A DNA stretch of 64,000 nucleotides from Streptomyces sp. CB01580 (GTDB taxonomy: Bacteria > Actinomycetota > Actinomycetes > Streptomycetales > Streptomycetaceae). Made by a program: the position numbers and the translations under genes. This document shows, one piece after another, positions 50,449 to 59,582 of this stretch. A model generated the notes under the pieces. It searched no databases. It was not told the DNA's origin and saw only the letters and a list, made by a program, of their open reading frames with translations. Every line of letters starts with the position of its first letter. Position 1 is the first letter of the stretch. The stretch is taken from contig NZ_LIXJ01000012.1 of NCBI RefSeq assembly GCF_001905795.1, forward strand, positions 62,001-126,000, written 5' to 3'.

Positions 50449-51303
50449 GTGACCGCAACGTTTGACCTGCCCCACGAACTGCACGGCGACGGTCCGCACA
50501 AGGTGATCGCCGTGCACGGCTGGCTCGCCGACCGCTCCGCCTACGCCCCGGTGCTGCCGGACCTCGACCTCGGTTCGTTCCAGTACGCGGTGGTGGACCT
50601 GCGCGGATACGGCGGCGCCAGGGACGTGGACGGTGCGTACACCACGGCCGAGGGAGCCGCGGACGTGCTCGCGCTGGCCGACCGGCTCGGCTGGGAACGG
50701 TTCTCGCTGATCGGCCACTCGATGGGCGGATCGGTCGCCCAGCGGGTGCTGGCCGCAGCACCGCACCGGGTGCGACGGCTCGTCGGGGTCTCGCCCGTCC
50801 CCGCGTCCGGCGTACCGTTCCCGCCCGATCAGTGGGAACTCTTCTCCGGTGCGGCGCATGCCCCGGAGAACCGTCGCACCATCCTCGACATCACCACGGG
50901 GGGCCGCCGACCGGCAGCCTGGCTGGACCGCATGGTGCGCCGTTCGCTCGAACGCAGCGACGAGAAGGCGTTCCGGACGTGGCTGGACTCCTGGGCGTGC
51001 GAGGACTTCCACGAGCGGATCGAGGGTTCGTCCGTACCGGCCCTGGCCGTCGTCGGCGCGCTGGACCCGGCGCTGTCGGCCGAGGTGCAGCGCGCCACCT
51101 GGATGCGGTGGTACCCGCACGCCGAGCTGGTGGAACTGCCCTCCTGCGGGCACTACGCGATGGACGAGGCCCCGCTCGACCTGATCCGTGTGGTGGAGGA
51201 CTTCCTGCGGGACGACGAGCGGGACGACGAGGGGGCCGGCGTGTGGGACGGTGCGCGGGTCGAGGCAGGGGACGGCGAGCGGGACGGCGGGGCGTCGGCG
51301 TGA
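50449..51303 (+). CDS. Alpha/beta hydrolase
   Basis: GTG 50449 has CGGGAG five bases upstream; GTG 50434 lacks this. 284 residues. Nucleophile elbow GHSMGGS, oxyanion loop AVHGWLADRSAYAP, acid ALDPAL and catalytic His in CGHYAMDEAP. It is of the esterase/C-C hydrolase type, with unknown substrate. The C-terminal ~35 residues are Asp/Gly-rich and disordered. It is joined to the P450 gene by GTGA overlap and is not a usual eCIS gene. Confidence 0.9.
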   Translation: MTATFDLPHELHGDGPHKVIAVHGWLADRSAYAPVLPDLDLGSFQYAVVDLRGYGGARDVDGAYTTAEGAADVLALADRLGWERFSLIGHSMGGSVAQRVLAAAPHRVRRLVGVSPVPASGVPFPPDQWELFSGAAHAPENRRTILDITTGGRRPAAWLDRMVRRSLERSDEKAFRTWLDSWACEDFHERIEGSSVPALAVVGALDPALSAEVQRATWMRWYPHAELVELPSCGHYAMDEAPLDLIRVVEDFLRDDERDDEGAGVWDGARVEAGDGERDGGASA

Positions 51304-52682
51304 ACGGCGCCGTGCCGGAAAAGCCCGTGCCGGAGGGGCTCGTGCCGGATCAGGCTGTACCGGACGGACCCGCCTCGGTCGCCGGCACGCCCGACGGGCC
51401 CACGCCCATCGCGTACACGCCGGAACCGTCCGTACCGGACGTCTTCGACCCCCGGCTGTACGCGCAGGGCATCCCGCACAACCGCTACCGCCGGCTGCGC
51501 GACCACCACCCGGTGGCGTGGCAGGAGGAACCGGAGGTCCTCGGCTGGCCGGCGGGCCCCGGTTTCTGGGCCGTCACCCGGTACGAGGACGTCGTCCGGG
51601 TCCTCAAGGACGCGTCGACGTACTCCTCGTACCTCGGCGCCACCCAGATCCGCGACCCGGACCCCGACGATCTGCCGTTCATCCGCCGGATGATGCTCAA
51701 TCAGGACCCGCCGCACCACCGTCGGCTGCGTACACTCATCAGCCGCGCCTTCACGCCCCGGCGTGTGGAGCGCTTCGGGACGACCGTCCGCGAGCGGGCG
51801 CACTCCCTGTTCACCGCGGCGGTCACCGAGGCCCGCGCCACCGACGGGACCTGTGACCTGGTCGCCCGGGTCACCGACGACTACGCCCTTCTCAATCTCA
51901 CCGATCTGCTCGGCGTGCCGGACAGCGACCGGGAGCTCCTCCTGCACTGGACCCGGCGCGTCATCGGCTACCAGGACCCCGACGAGGCCGGGCCGTCCTC
52001 ACCGGGCCCGGACGGCAAACCCCTCAACCCCCGTTCCCCGGCGGCACTGGGCGACATGTTCGACTACGCGCAGGCGCTCGCCGCCCACAAGCGCCAAAAC
52101 CCCGCCGACGACGTCATGACGTCCCTGGCCACCGACCCTGAACTCACGGGCCCCGAACTGGAGATGTTCTTCTTCCTGCTGGTGGTCGCGGGCAACGACA
52201 CCGTACGCAGTGCGGCCCCGGGCGGCCTGCATCTCCTGGCCCGACACCCTGACGCGTACGCACGGTTGCGTGCAGGAGACGTGCAACTCACCACCGCCGT
52301 CGACGAACTCCTGCGCCGCCACCCGCCGGTCCTGTCCTTCCGTCGTACCGCCAACCGCGACACCGACCTGGCGGGCACCCGCATCAGGCGAGGCGACAAG
52401 GTGGTCGTCTTCCACGCCTCGGCCAACCACGACGAACGCGTCTTCCCCGACCCGTTCACCCTGGACCTGGCCCGAACCCCCAACCCCCACATCTCCTTCG
52501 GCGACGGCCCCCACGTCTGCCTCGGCGCCCACTTCGCCCGGCTGCAATTGCGGGCCCTGTACGAGGAGGCCTGCCGCGCCCTGCCGCCCGGCCCCCTCCG
52601 ACTCGCCGGTCCGCCGAGCCGCCTGGTGTCGAACTTCATCAACGGGATGAAGTCGCTCCGGGTGCGGGTGGCCGACGCCTGA
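51300..52682 (+). CDS. Cytochrome P450 (CYP125/124-like)
   Basis: GTG 51300 overlaps the hydrolase stop. 460 residues. Heme loop FGDGPHVCLGAHFA with Cys407, ExxR in VDELLRRHPP, PERF-like region, and I-helix VVAGNDTVRSA, the AGNDT variant common in steroid/fatty-acid P450s of the CYP125/124/142 clade. The first ~45 residues are a Pro/Val/Asp-rich extension. It needs a ferredoxin partner not encoded here. Pairing with a hydrolase suggests modification of a lipid-like molecule, which is inference. Confidence 0.92.
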   Translation: MNGAVPEKPVPEGLVPDQAVPDGPASVAGTPDGPTPIAYTPEPSVPDVFDPRLYAQGIPHNRYRRLRDHHPVAWQEEPEVLGWPAGPGFWAVTRYEDVVRVLKDASTYSSYLGATQIRDPDPDDLPFIRRMMLNQDPPHHRRLRTLISRAFTPRRVERFGTTVRERAHSLFTAAVTEARATDGTCDLVARVTDDYALLNLTDLLGVPDSDRELLLHWTRRVIGYQDPDEAGPSSPGPDGKPLNPRSPAALGDMFDYAQALAAHKRQNPADDVMTSLATDPELTGPELEMFFFLLVVAGNDTVRSAAPGGLHLLARHPDAYARLRAGDVQLTTAVDELLRRHPPVLSFRRTANRDTDLAGTRIRRGDKVVVFHASANHDERVFPDPFTLDLARTPNPHISFGDGPHVCLGAHFARLQLRALYEEACRALPPGPLRLAGPPSRLVSNFINGMKSLRVRVADA

Positions 52683-52834
52683 GGGCCGGGCATCGGCGCG
52701 CCGAAAGCCGACCGGGCTGACGCGTTCCTTCTCCATCCTGCACAGGGGGCCTGCGGCGGTTTCGCGACGGGAGGCGAGGGAGGCAGAGGCGAGCGTGGGA
52801 AGACCAGGCATGTCCGGAGCGGTCGCCGCTGCGC

Positions 52835-53530
52835 CTACGACTCCTTGACCACGACCCGCGCGCGCTCTTCCCACCTGAGCCAGAGACCCGCCAAGTCGTC
52901 ACCGCCGAATTCGCGGGCGAGGAAGTTGAGCCCATCGCGCAGGTAGGGAAGTGAAACGCGCATGCCGTAGTTGTCCGGATCCGGCTCCGCGAAGAGGTAC
53001 TGCCAGTCGTAGAGGCCCTTGGTAAGCAACATGACGTCGAGGTAGTCGCCGTAGCTGATGTGGAGACGGGAGGGCCCCTGCCTGAGGTCGAAGTACCAGA
53101 GTTCCGGCTCCTGGTTCGGGGTGAGTCTCAGTGCGGAGTATGTGCCGGTCCCGCCCACAGGGTGTGTCTCGAAGATCCTGAACTCATTGACCATTCGCTC
53201 CAGTTCGGAGTCCGTCGTGGCGGTCGTATCTTTCCGGGCTCCGCGAATCAGCGCCTCACCGATGTGCACGAGATGGAATTCCCCGGCGATCGCCTGGAAG
53301 GGTTCCAGGGCTCGCCAGGCGAAGAAGAGGCTGGAATGACGGTGAAAGTTCCTGGTTAACCCTTCGGGTAGCGGACCGTCTTCCACGATGCGTACGATCT
53401 CGAGTGCGTCTTCGGCGTGTTCCATGTACGCGGCGAGTGGGCCACGTTCATATTTTTCTGTTCGCATGGAACCATTCGCTTGGACCTGCTCCACTGTCTC
53501 GCGAACTCTGCTTTCGTATTCGGTTTCCAC
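52835..53530 (-). CDS. Putative immunity protein to the adjacent toxin
   Basis: Start chosen at GTG 53530, which has GGAGGAG four bases before it and leaves a 46-bp gap; ATG 53611 would overlap the toxin end. 231 residues, no signal or membrane segment, acidic. Blocks: YERGPLAAYMEHAEDALEIV, HSSLFFAWRALEPFQAIAGE, ELWYFDLRQGPSRLHISYGD. I do not recognise a named immunity family. The call rests on order (toxin then small gene on the same strand), solubility and shared lower GC. Confidence 0.6.
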   Translation of the reverse strand: METEYESRVRETVEQVQANGSMRTEKYERGPLAAYMEHAEDALEIVRIVEDGPLPEGLTRNFHRHSSLFFAWRALEPFQAIAGEFHLVHIGEALIRGARKDTTATTDSELERMVNEFRIFETHPVGGTGTYSALRLTPNQEPELWYFDLRQGPSRLHISYGDYLDVMLLTKGLYDWQYLFAEPDPDNYGMRVSLPYLRDGLNFLAREFGGDDLAGLWLRWEERARVVVKES

Positions 53531-53576
53531 TTCTCCTCCGGGGGGCCACTCGTATGGTGGTTTCGTCGGGTGAAGG

Positions 53577-56500
53577 TCAGTCGAACCTGAGCCTCTTGCT
53601 CGCGTCGGCATTCATGAGTTCCGTGCTGAGGTGCGGCAGTCTCCGGATGGCGTCATTAAGGTCAACGAATTGTGTTTTCTTCGACTCTTTCTTGATGTTT
53701 TCTGCATCCACTCTCCCTATCCCGAGGGATGTGAATACGGTGAACTTAACTCCTCGCGCGTTGATTCTTAGCACGTCATTATGTAGCGCCTCCGGCGGGT
53801 CCTGCCTGTCGGAGAAAGAACTAGTACCGCCACCGCTGGGCGAACGTTCGTTCCATGTTCCGCCGGAGTGGTCATAGCCACCCCACTTGACCCCGATACT
53901 CTTCGGGAAACCCGCATGCGTCGCGTAGTAGCTGAGATTCACCTTGTACCAGACCATGCGCTCGAACGCCGGATCAGAGGGTGACTTGTCGAGGGATTTG
54001 CGGGCCGGGTTCTCCACGGCACGCAGGAACATCGGGTTGTTGACGAAACCCCTCGCGGGGACCAGGTTCGAGTCGACCGCGTCGCCGCCGAGGAAGGTGG
54101 GAAGCAGATGCATCTTCACCCAGGCGTTCTTGTCCGCCGATGTGTTGTAGCTGGCGGCTGTACTCCATCCGGTCAGGGTCGCACCGTCGTATGTGCTTGC
54201 TTCGGTCCCCCGCTTGATGCCCTTGTTGATATAACTCGCCTTGAAGGAGTGGGCGACGATGCCGTTCTCCATCGGCGGGAGAACCGGAGGAGGCAGCGGG
54301 GGTGTGGCGCCCGGCCGACGGGCCAGTAGTCCGGCGAGCTGGGAAAGGGCTGCGAGGAGGTCTTCGTAAGCTCTCTGGCTCCTGTTTGCCCCTGCGGGCA
54401 GGGAACGAAAACCGCGATGTAGCGACTCGACTTCCCCCTTCTTCTGCCTGGCTTCCTCAAGTGCGGTGTGGGACTCGCTTCCCCCGCTCTCGCCAGAGGC
54501 CCTCAGTTCGGCTTCCCACTCCTTCAGGTATTTACCGATCTCCTGTGGGGTGCTGTGCACCACAAGGCTGGCGTCCGCCGTCTTCCTATCGAACTGGACC
54601 TTGTGGCTCTCCTTGTCGCGCGACTGAAAGCCCTTCTTTGGGGGCGGGTACACTGAAGAAACCTTCTCGTCACTCTTCCCTGCCCCCGTGGTGCCCTTCT
54701 TCTTGAACTTGTTCTTGAGCTTTCCCCAGATCCTCTTCCCGGCCTTGGTAACGAGGCCAACGATTTTGTCGATGGCGCGATTGACGGGCCGGGAGACGGC
54801 GTGGAAGACGCTCTTCACCTTGTTGGCGAGGCTGCCGATGCCGAGGAGGGAGGCGAGGAATCCGATGAGGAGGGGGACGCTGGCGGCCAGGGCGGCCTCG
54901 ATCATCTTGGGGACGCCTGCCTGACCGCCGTTGGCTATGGCGACGACGGAATCCAGGACCGCGTTGACGAATTCGACGATCTGGGCGCCCTGGTTCACGA
55001 TGAACGTGACGATGTCGATGATTCCCTTGACCGCGCGGACGAAGGCGGAGGCGGGGTTGAGGAGGGAGACGATCCAGGTGATCCCGGCGATGATGACGGT
55101 GGGGATCAGATAGCTGGTGAGTTTCTGGAGAATGGTGGCCTTGAGGTCGCCGGCCTCGGCCTGGATTTCCTTGACGGCGCCCGCGGGGCCCTCGGCGGCG
55201 AGTTTCTTCGCGACGGGGAGGGAGGTCTCGACGGCGGTGAGGGCCTGGTCGGGGACGCCCTTGCGGGTGATGCGGGCGCGGATGTTGGCCCAGGTCAGGC
55301 CCAGGAGTGAGCCGATGAGCTGGATGATGCCCTTGAGGTCGAAGCGCTGGGGGAGTTCGAGTCCGGCCTTGACGGCGGTGCCCAGGAGCCAGGAGACGAC
55401 GCCGGTCTTGAGATGGTCGGCGACGTTGGTGATGAAGAGCTGGAGTCCGGCGCCGACGGCGTGGACGAGGTTGTTCAGGAACCCGATGGGGTCCTTGATG
55501 ATCTTCATGATCGCGGAGGCGGCCTTGGCCAGGATGCCGAGGAGGAGGTTCTTCAGCTCATTGATCGTCTTGAGGACGCCGACGATCGCGTCCTTCGCCT
55601 TGTCGATCAGGCCCTTGTTGGCTTCCTGGAGCTTCTTGATCTCCTCGTCGATCTTGTTCAGGGCGGCGGTGTACTTGTTCGCGAGATCCTGGACGAGCTG
55701 TTGGGACTTCTCGTCGACGGTCGATTCGAGATCGTCGAACTTGCCCGCGAAGTCCTTGGCCGCGTCCTGGCCGAACTGGCGCAGATCGGCGGGGAGTCTG
55801 TCGACCTCGGCCTTGAGCTCGGCGCGGCCCTTGGCGATGCGGGCCTTCGCGCGGCCGAGTTCGGTGCCGATGAGGTCGGCGACCGACGAGATGACCGCCT
55901 GCATCTTCGTGACGTAGAGCTTGCGGGCCTCCTGGTAGAGGTTGTTGGCCTCCGTCGGCAGGCCCGCGAACTTGTCCTTGACCCAGCGGGCCTTGCCCGT
56001 CAGGCCCGAGTAGCGCTTGTCCTTGTACGCCTTCATACGGCGCTTGTGGTCGGCGGTGAACGCGTCCCGCGCGGCCTTCTCCCCGGCCGTGAACGCCGTG
56101 TCGACCTTCTTGTCCAGACCGGACAGGGTCTCCTCGACGTCCTTCTTCGTGGTGTCGTAGACCTTCTGGAGCTTCGCGGTGACCTCGGCGCGCCGTTTCT
56201 CGTCCCGCGTCTTTGTCTCGCCCTTGCCGCTGTCGACCTGCTTCCCGGCGGCGCTCCGGGCCGCGGTCAGGTTGGTCATGGCCTGTGTCCCGGCCGCTGC
56301 CGCGCCCGCCTCGGCCGTGGACAGCTGCTGGTTCTCGGCGCCGCGGGCCCGGGAGGGGGCTTTCGCGGAGTCCGCCTCGGCCGTCTTCTTCGCCGACAGG
56401 GCCCCGTCGAACGCCGGCTCGTTGCCCTTGGCCAGCTGTTCCTCGGTGACGTCGGCGTCCGCGAGGGCCTTGTCGTTGGCGGCGGGACCCTGGGAGAAGT

Positions 56501-57230
56501 CCGTGACGGCCGCGGGCTGTCTCTCGGGGGTGGCGTCCGCGGCGGAGGGTGCGCCGGGGTTGGCGGGCGGCTGGTCCGGGGTCATCGGGGTGACCGGTTT
56601 GTCCTTGGCCGCCGCGGTGTCCGGCGGGGCCTTGGTCGCCGTTTCGATGTCCTTGGCGGAGGACTCCTTGCCGTCCGAGACCTTTCCGTCGACCTCCGAC
56701 TTGATCCTGTCGGCCTTGCCGGACTTGGAGAACTTGTCGGCCTCGTCGAGGTTCTTCGGTGCCTGGGCGTCGATCGCCTTGTTCACCGCGTCGACGAACG
56801 CCTGCTTGTTGAACTCGCCCGGCTTCGCGGCGTCCATCTTCTCCGCGTTCGCCGCCTTGCCCTGGGCCTCCTTGTCGTCCGGGGGCGCGACCGCCGCGTC
56901 CTGCGCGGACTTCGACTCCGCGGCGGCCGGGGCGTGGGTGGCCAGACGGGTCTTCTTCGCCGCGACGTCCGACTGCACCCGGCGGAAGCCCGGAGCCTGG
57001 GCGGGGGAGGGCTTGACGGGGGCCGTGTAGCGCTGGGCCACCAGACGCGAGACGGCCGCGTTCCCGGCGGCGCGTTGCAGCCGTTGCAGACTCCGCGGAT
57101 CAGGCCCGGGGGCCGGACGGTCGCCCGGCGGGCGCTGCGGTGGGGGAGCCGTCGTACGGGACACCCCCGTACGCGCGGGAACGGGCTGGGCGCGGGCAGC
57201 GCCGGGGTCCCGCTCCGGAACCGCCTTCAT
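53577..57230 (-). CDS. Large eCIS-associated putative toxin with C-terminal nuclease-like domain
   Basis: ATG 57230 after GGGAGGG. 1217 residues: a disordered N-terminus with LQRLQRAAGNAAV (48-60), an Ala/Lys/Asp-rich coiled-coil stretch (100-560), a central part with hydrophobic helices (LIPTVIIAGITWIVSLL, LIGFLASLLGIGSLANKV; about 560-820), a Lys-rich junction, a Pro-rich hinge (about 973-985) and a C-terminal domain (987-1217). The last has KMHLLPTFLGG...SNLVPARGFVNN (His1041, 1055-1066), resembling beta-beta-alpha-metal DNA/RNA nucleases. Base composition drops at about 54.8 kb, as when toxin tips are exchanged. Nuclease activity is inference. Confidence 0.72.
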   Translation of the reverse strand: MKAVPERDPGAARAQPVPARTGVSRTTAPPPQRPPGDRPAPGPDPRSLQRLQRAAGNAAVSRLVAQRYTAPVKPSPAQAPGFRRVQSDVAAKKTRLATHAPAAAESKSAQDAAVAPPDDKEAQGKAANAEKMDAAKPGEFNKQAFVDAVNKAIDAQAPKNLDEADKFSKSGKADRIKSEVDGKVSDGKESSAKDIETATKAPPDTAAAKDKPVTPMTPDQPPANPGAPSAADATPERQPAAVTDFSQGPAANDKALADADVTEEQLAKGNEPAFDGALSAKKTAEADSAKAPSRARGAENQQLSTAEAGAAAAGTQAMTNLTAARSAAGKQVDSGKGETKTRDEKRRAEVTAKLQKVYDTTKKDVEETLSGLDKKVDTAFTAGEKAARDAFTADHKRRMKAYKDKRYSGLTGKARWVKDKFAGLPTEANNLYQEARKLYVTKMQAVISSVADLIGTELGRAKARIAKGRAELKAEVDRLPADLRQFGQDAAKDFAGKFDDLESTVDEKSQQLVQDLANKYTAALNKIDEEIKKLQEANKGLIDKAKDAIVGVLKTINELKNLLLGILAKAASAIMKIIKDPIGFLNNLVHAVGAGLQLFITNVADHLKTGVVSWLLGTAVKAGLELPQRFDLKGIIQLIGSLLGLTWANIRARITRKGVPDQALTAVETSLPVAKKLAAEGPAGAVKEIQAEAGDLKATILQKLTSYLIPTVIIAGITWIVSLLNPASAFVRAVKGIIDIVTFIVNQGAQIVEFVNAVLDSVVAIANGGQAGVPKMIEAALAASVPLLIGFLASLLGIGSLANKVKSVFHAVSRPVNRAIDKIVGLVTKAGKRIWGKLKNKFKKKGTTGAGKSDEKVSSVYPPPKKGFQSRDKESHKVQFDRKTADASLVVHSTPQEIGKYLKEWEAELRASGESGGSESHTALEEARQKKGEVESLHRGFRSLPAGANRSQRAYEDLLAALSQLAGLLARRPGATPPLPPPVLPPMENGIVAHSFKASYINKGIKRGTEASTYDGATLTGWSTAASYNTSADKNAWVKMHLLPTFLGGDAVDSNLVPARGFVNNPMFLRAVENPARKSLDKSPSDPAFERMVWYKVNLSYYATHAGFPKSIGVKWGGYDHSGGTWNERSPSGGGTSSFSDRQDPPEALHNDVLRINARGVKFTVFTSLGIGRVDAENIKKESKKTQFVDLNDAIRRLPHLSTELMNADASKRLRFD

Positions 57231-57492
57231 CCGCCCTCCCGGCCCACCGCTTCCCGGACAGTCGGCACTTCACGGGCACGGGACCCTGCCGCCGCCCCAG
57301 GGTGCGGGGGCGTGAATATGCGTACGAAGGCCACGGGGGCCGGTCAACGGGCAGGGCGCGGCGGCGTGCACGGGTGGGGACGTTGCCTGATCGGGCAGCG
57401 GCCCGTGCACGGGCGGGCGGCCGTGCGTCCGTTCCCGGTGATCGCGGCTGTCACGAGAATTGCGGGCGTTCCCCGGCCAAGGAGAAGCTCAT
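57231..57492. promoter_or_regulatory. Divergent promoter region between toxin and sheath genes
   Basis: 262 bp with CGTGCACGGG twice (57365-57374, 57404-57413); the second copy lies in a 12-bp palindrome CCCGTGCACGGG (57402-57413), and the two sites form an inverted pair GTGCACGGG/CCCGTGCAC. The spacing suits a dimeric regulator acting on both directions. Confidence 0.45.
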
Positions 57493-59046
57493 ATGCCGTC
57501 GTACCTGTCCCCGGGCGTCTACGTCGAGGAGATCGAGTCCGGGTCCCGGCCGATCGAAGGGGTGGGCACCTCGGTCGCCGCCTTCGTCGGCTTCGCGTGC
57601 AAGGGCCCGTTCGACGAGCCGACGCTGATCACGAACTGGAGCCAGTTCGTGGCCACGTTCGGCGACTTCGTCGACGGCACGTATCTCGCCTCCGCCGTTC
57701 ACGGGTTCTTCTCCAACGGCGGAGGCGTCTGCTACGTGGTGCGCGTCGGCGACGGCACCGAACCTCCGGCGGAGGACGTGGACGACGGGTCGGCCGCCGG
57801 GAAGCTGCCACCCGGGTCGGAGACGCGGCTCGGGCCGTACGTGGTGAAGCCCCGGCCCGGCGCGGTCGGTGAGATCACCGTGGAGGTGGCCACGGCGGAG
57901 GGGGACGATCCGCCCTCCGACGTGTTCCGGCTCGTCGTGAAGCGGGACGGGCAGGTGGCCGAGACGTACCCCGACGTCACGACCAAACGCAGCAAGGAGA
58001 ACGTCGCCACCCGGGTCAACGCCGCCTCGGAACTGATCGAGATACGGGAGTCGGGGCGCGGTGCCGCCCCCGCCCGGCCCGAACCGCAGACCGTCGTCCT
58101 GGCCCCCGCCGCGCCCGCGCCGGCCGACGCCGGGGCGCTGACCCCCGAGGTGTACGTCGGTGATTCCGACCGCCGTACCGGCCTGGGGGGCCTGGAGGCG
58201 GTGGAAGAGATCACCACGGTCGCCGTGCCGGACCTGATGAGCGCGTACGAGCGCGGACTGCTGGACCTGGAGTCCGTCATCGCCGTACAGCAGGGGATCA
58301 TCACCCATTGCGAGCTGATGGGCGACCGCGTCGCCATCCTCGACCCGCCGCCCGGACTCTCCCCGCAGCAGATCCGCGCCTGGCGCACCGACCGGGCCAA
58401 CTTCGACTCCAAGTACGCCACGCTCTACTACCCGTGGATCCGGGTCGCCGACGCCTCCTCGGGGCGCGCGCGACTCGTACCGCCGAGCGGCCACATCGCC
58501 GGGGTGTGGGCGCGCAACGACGAGTCGCGCGGGGTGCACAAGGCCCCCGCCAACGAGGTCGTGCGCGGGGCGGTCGCGCTCCAGACGCAGCTGACCAAGG
58601 GCGAGCACGACCAGCTCAACCCCATCGGACTGAACTGCATCCGGTCCTTCCCGGGCCGTGGCATCCGCATCTGGGGCGCGCGCACGCTGGCCTCCGATCC
58701 GGCCTGGCGCTACCTGAACGTCCGGCGCCTCTTCAACTACCTGGAGGAGTCGATCCTCGCCGGTACGCAATGGGTCGTCTTCGAGCCGAACGACGACGCC
58801 CTGTGGGCCCGTATCCGGCGCACGGTCTCGGCGTTCCTGGTCAACGAGTGGCGCAAGGGGGCGCTGTTCGGGCTCACCCCGGAAGAGGCGTTCTACGTCA
58901 AGTGCGACCGCGAGACCAATCCGCCGGAGAGCATCGACGCGGGCCAGGTCGTCTGCGAGATCGGGGTGGCGCCGGTCAAGCCCGCCGAGTTCGTCGTCTT
59001 CCGCCTGTCCCAACTGAGCGAGGGCAGCGGCGGCGTCGACGAGTGA
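57493..59046 (+). CDS. cis2: eCIS contractile sheath protein
   Basis: ATG 57493 after AAGGAGAA. 517 residues of the phage tail-sheath family: N-terminus PSYLSPGVYVEEIESGSRPI and GVGTSVAAFVGFA, variable middle (about 100-230), then the conserved C-terminal half LNPIGLNCIRSFPGRGIRIWGARTL, RRLFNYLEESI and VNEWRKGALFG. Copies stack around the tube and contract to drive it. As in other eCIS it is one sheath gene followed by a tube gene. Confidence 0.95.
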   Translation: MPSYLSPGVYVEEIESGSRPIEGVGTSVAAFVGFACKGPFDEPTLITNWSQFVATFGDFVDGTYLASAVHGFFSNGGGVCYVVRVGDGTEPPAEDVDDGSAAGKLPPGSETRLGPYVVKPRPGAVGEITVEVATAEGDDPPSDVFRLVVKRDGQVAETYPDVTTKRSKENVATRVNAASELIEIRESGRGAAPARPEPQTVVLAPAAPAPADAGALTPEVYVGDSDRRTGLGGLEAVEEITTVAVPDLMSAYERGLLDLESVIAVQQGIITHCELMGDRVAILDPPPGLSPQQIRAWRTDRANFDSKYATLYYPWIRVADASSGRARLVPPSGHIAGVWARNDESRGVHKAPANEVVRGAVALQTQLTKGEHDQLNPIGLNCIRSFPGRGIRIWGARTLASDPAWRYLNVRRLFNYLEESILAGTQWVVFEPNDDALWARIRRTVSAFLVNEWRKGALFGLTPEEAFYVKCDRETNPPESIDAGQVVCEIGVAPVKPAEFVVFRLSQLSEGSGGVDE

Positions 59047-59138
59047 CGGGGCGTGATGGATGTCCTGCCCCGCCGGCGACACGCGCGGTACGGGCGGACT
59101 GAGCGGTTGAAACGGCAAGAGCGGAAAAGGAGCCTGTT

Positions 59139-59582
59139 GTGCCACTTCCCGATCTCGACAGCACCGTCGGCGCGTCCTTCGGCCTCGAATTCGACAGCGT
59201 CGTCATCAAGCAGATCACCGAGGTCAGTGGTCTGAAGATGGAGCAGGACGTCATCGAGCTGAAGCAGAACACCGCCGACGGCCGCTACGCCATCAAGAAG
59301 CTCCCCGGCCGGCCGAAGGCCGGTGAGGTGACCGTGACCCGGGGCCTCACCGAGGACAACAGTTTCGAACGCTGGATCAAGGACTCGCGGTTCGGGCGGA
59401 TGCCGATGGCCCGGCGGAACGGAGCGGTCATCGTCTACGACCACGAGGGCGTCCCCATCAAGCGCTACAAGCTCATCAACGCCTGGCCGAAGTCCCTCGA
59501 AATCGGCACCCTCAAGGCCGGTGACACCTCGGTGCTGACGGAGAAGCTCGCCATCACGTACGAGAGCATGGAAGTCGACTGA
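59139..59582 (+). CDS. eCIS inner tube protein
   Basis: GTG 59139 after AAAAGGAG. 147 residues, a T4 gp19-like tail-tube fold: VGASFGLEFDSVVIKQITEV, EQDVIELKQNTADGRYAIKKLPGRPKAGEVTVTRG (conserved loop), and IKRYKLINAWPKSLEIGTL. It forms the tube inside the sheath. The stop and the next start overlap (TGATG). Confidence 0.93.
   Translation: MPLPDLDSTVGASFGLEFDSVVIKQITEVSGLKMEQDVIELKQNTADGRYAIKKLPGRPKAGEVTVTRGLTEDNSFERWIKDSRFGRMPMARRNGAVIVYDHEGVPIKRYKLINAWPKSLEIGTLKAGDTSVLTEKLAITYESMEVD

Noticed and set aside
50449..52682. Natural-product gene cluster
   Set aside because: Only a hydrolase and a P450; no synthase, transporter or regulator of a pathway beside them.
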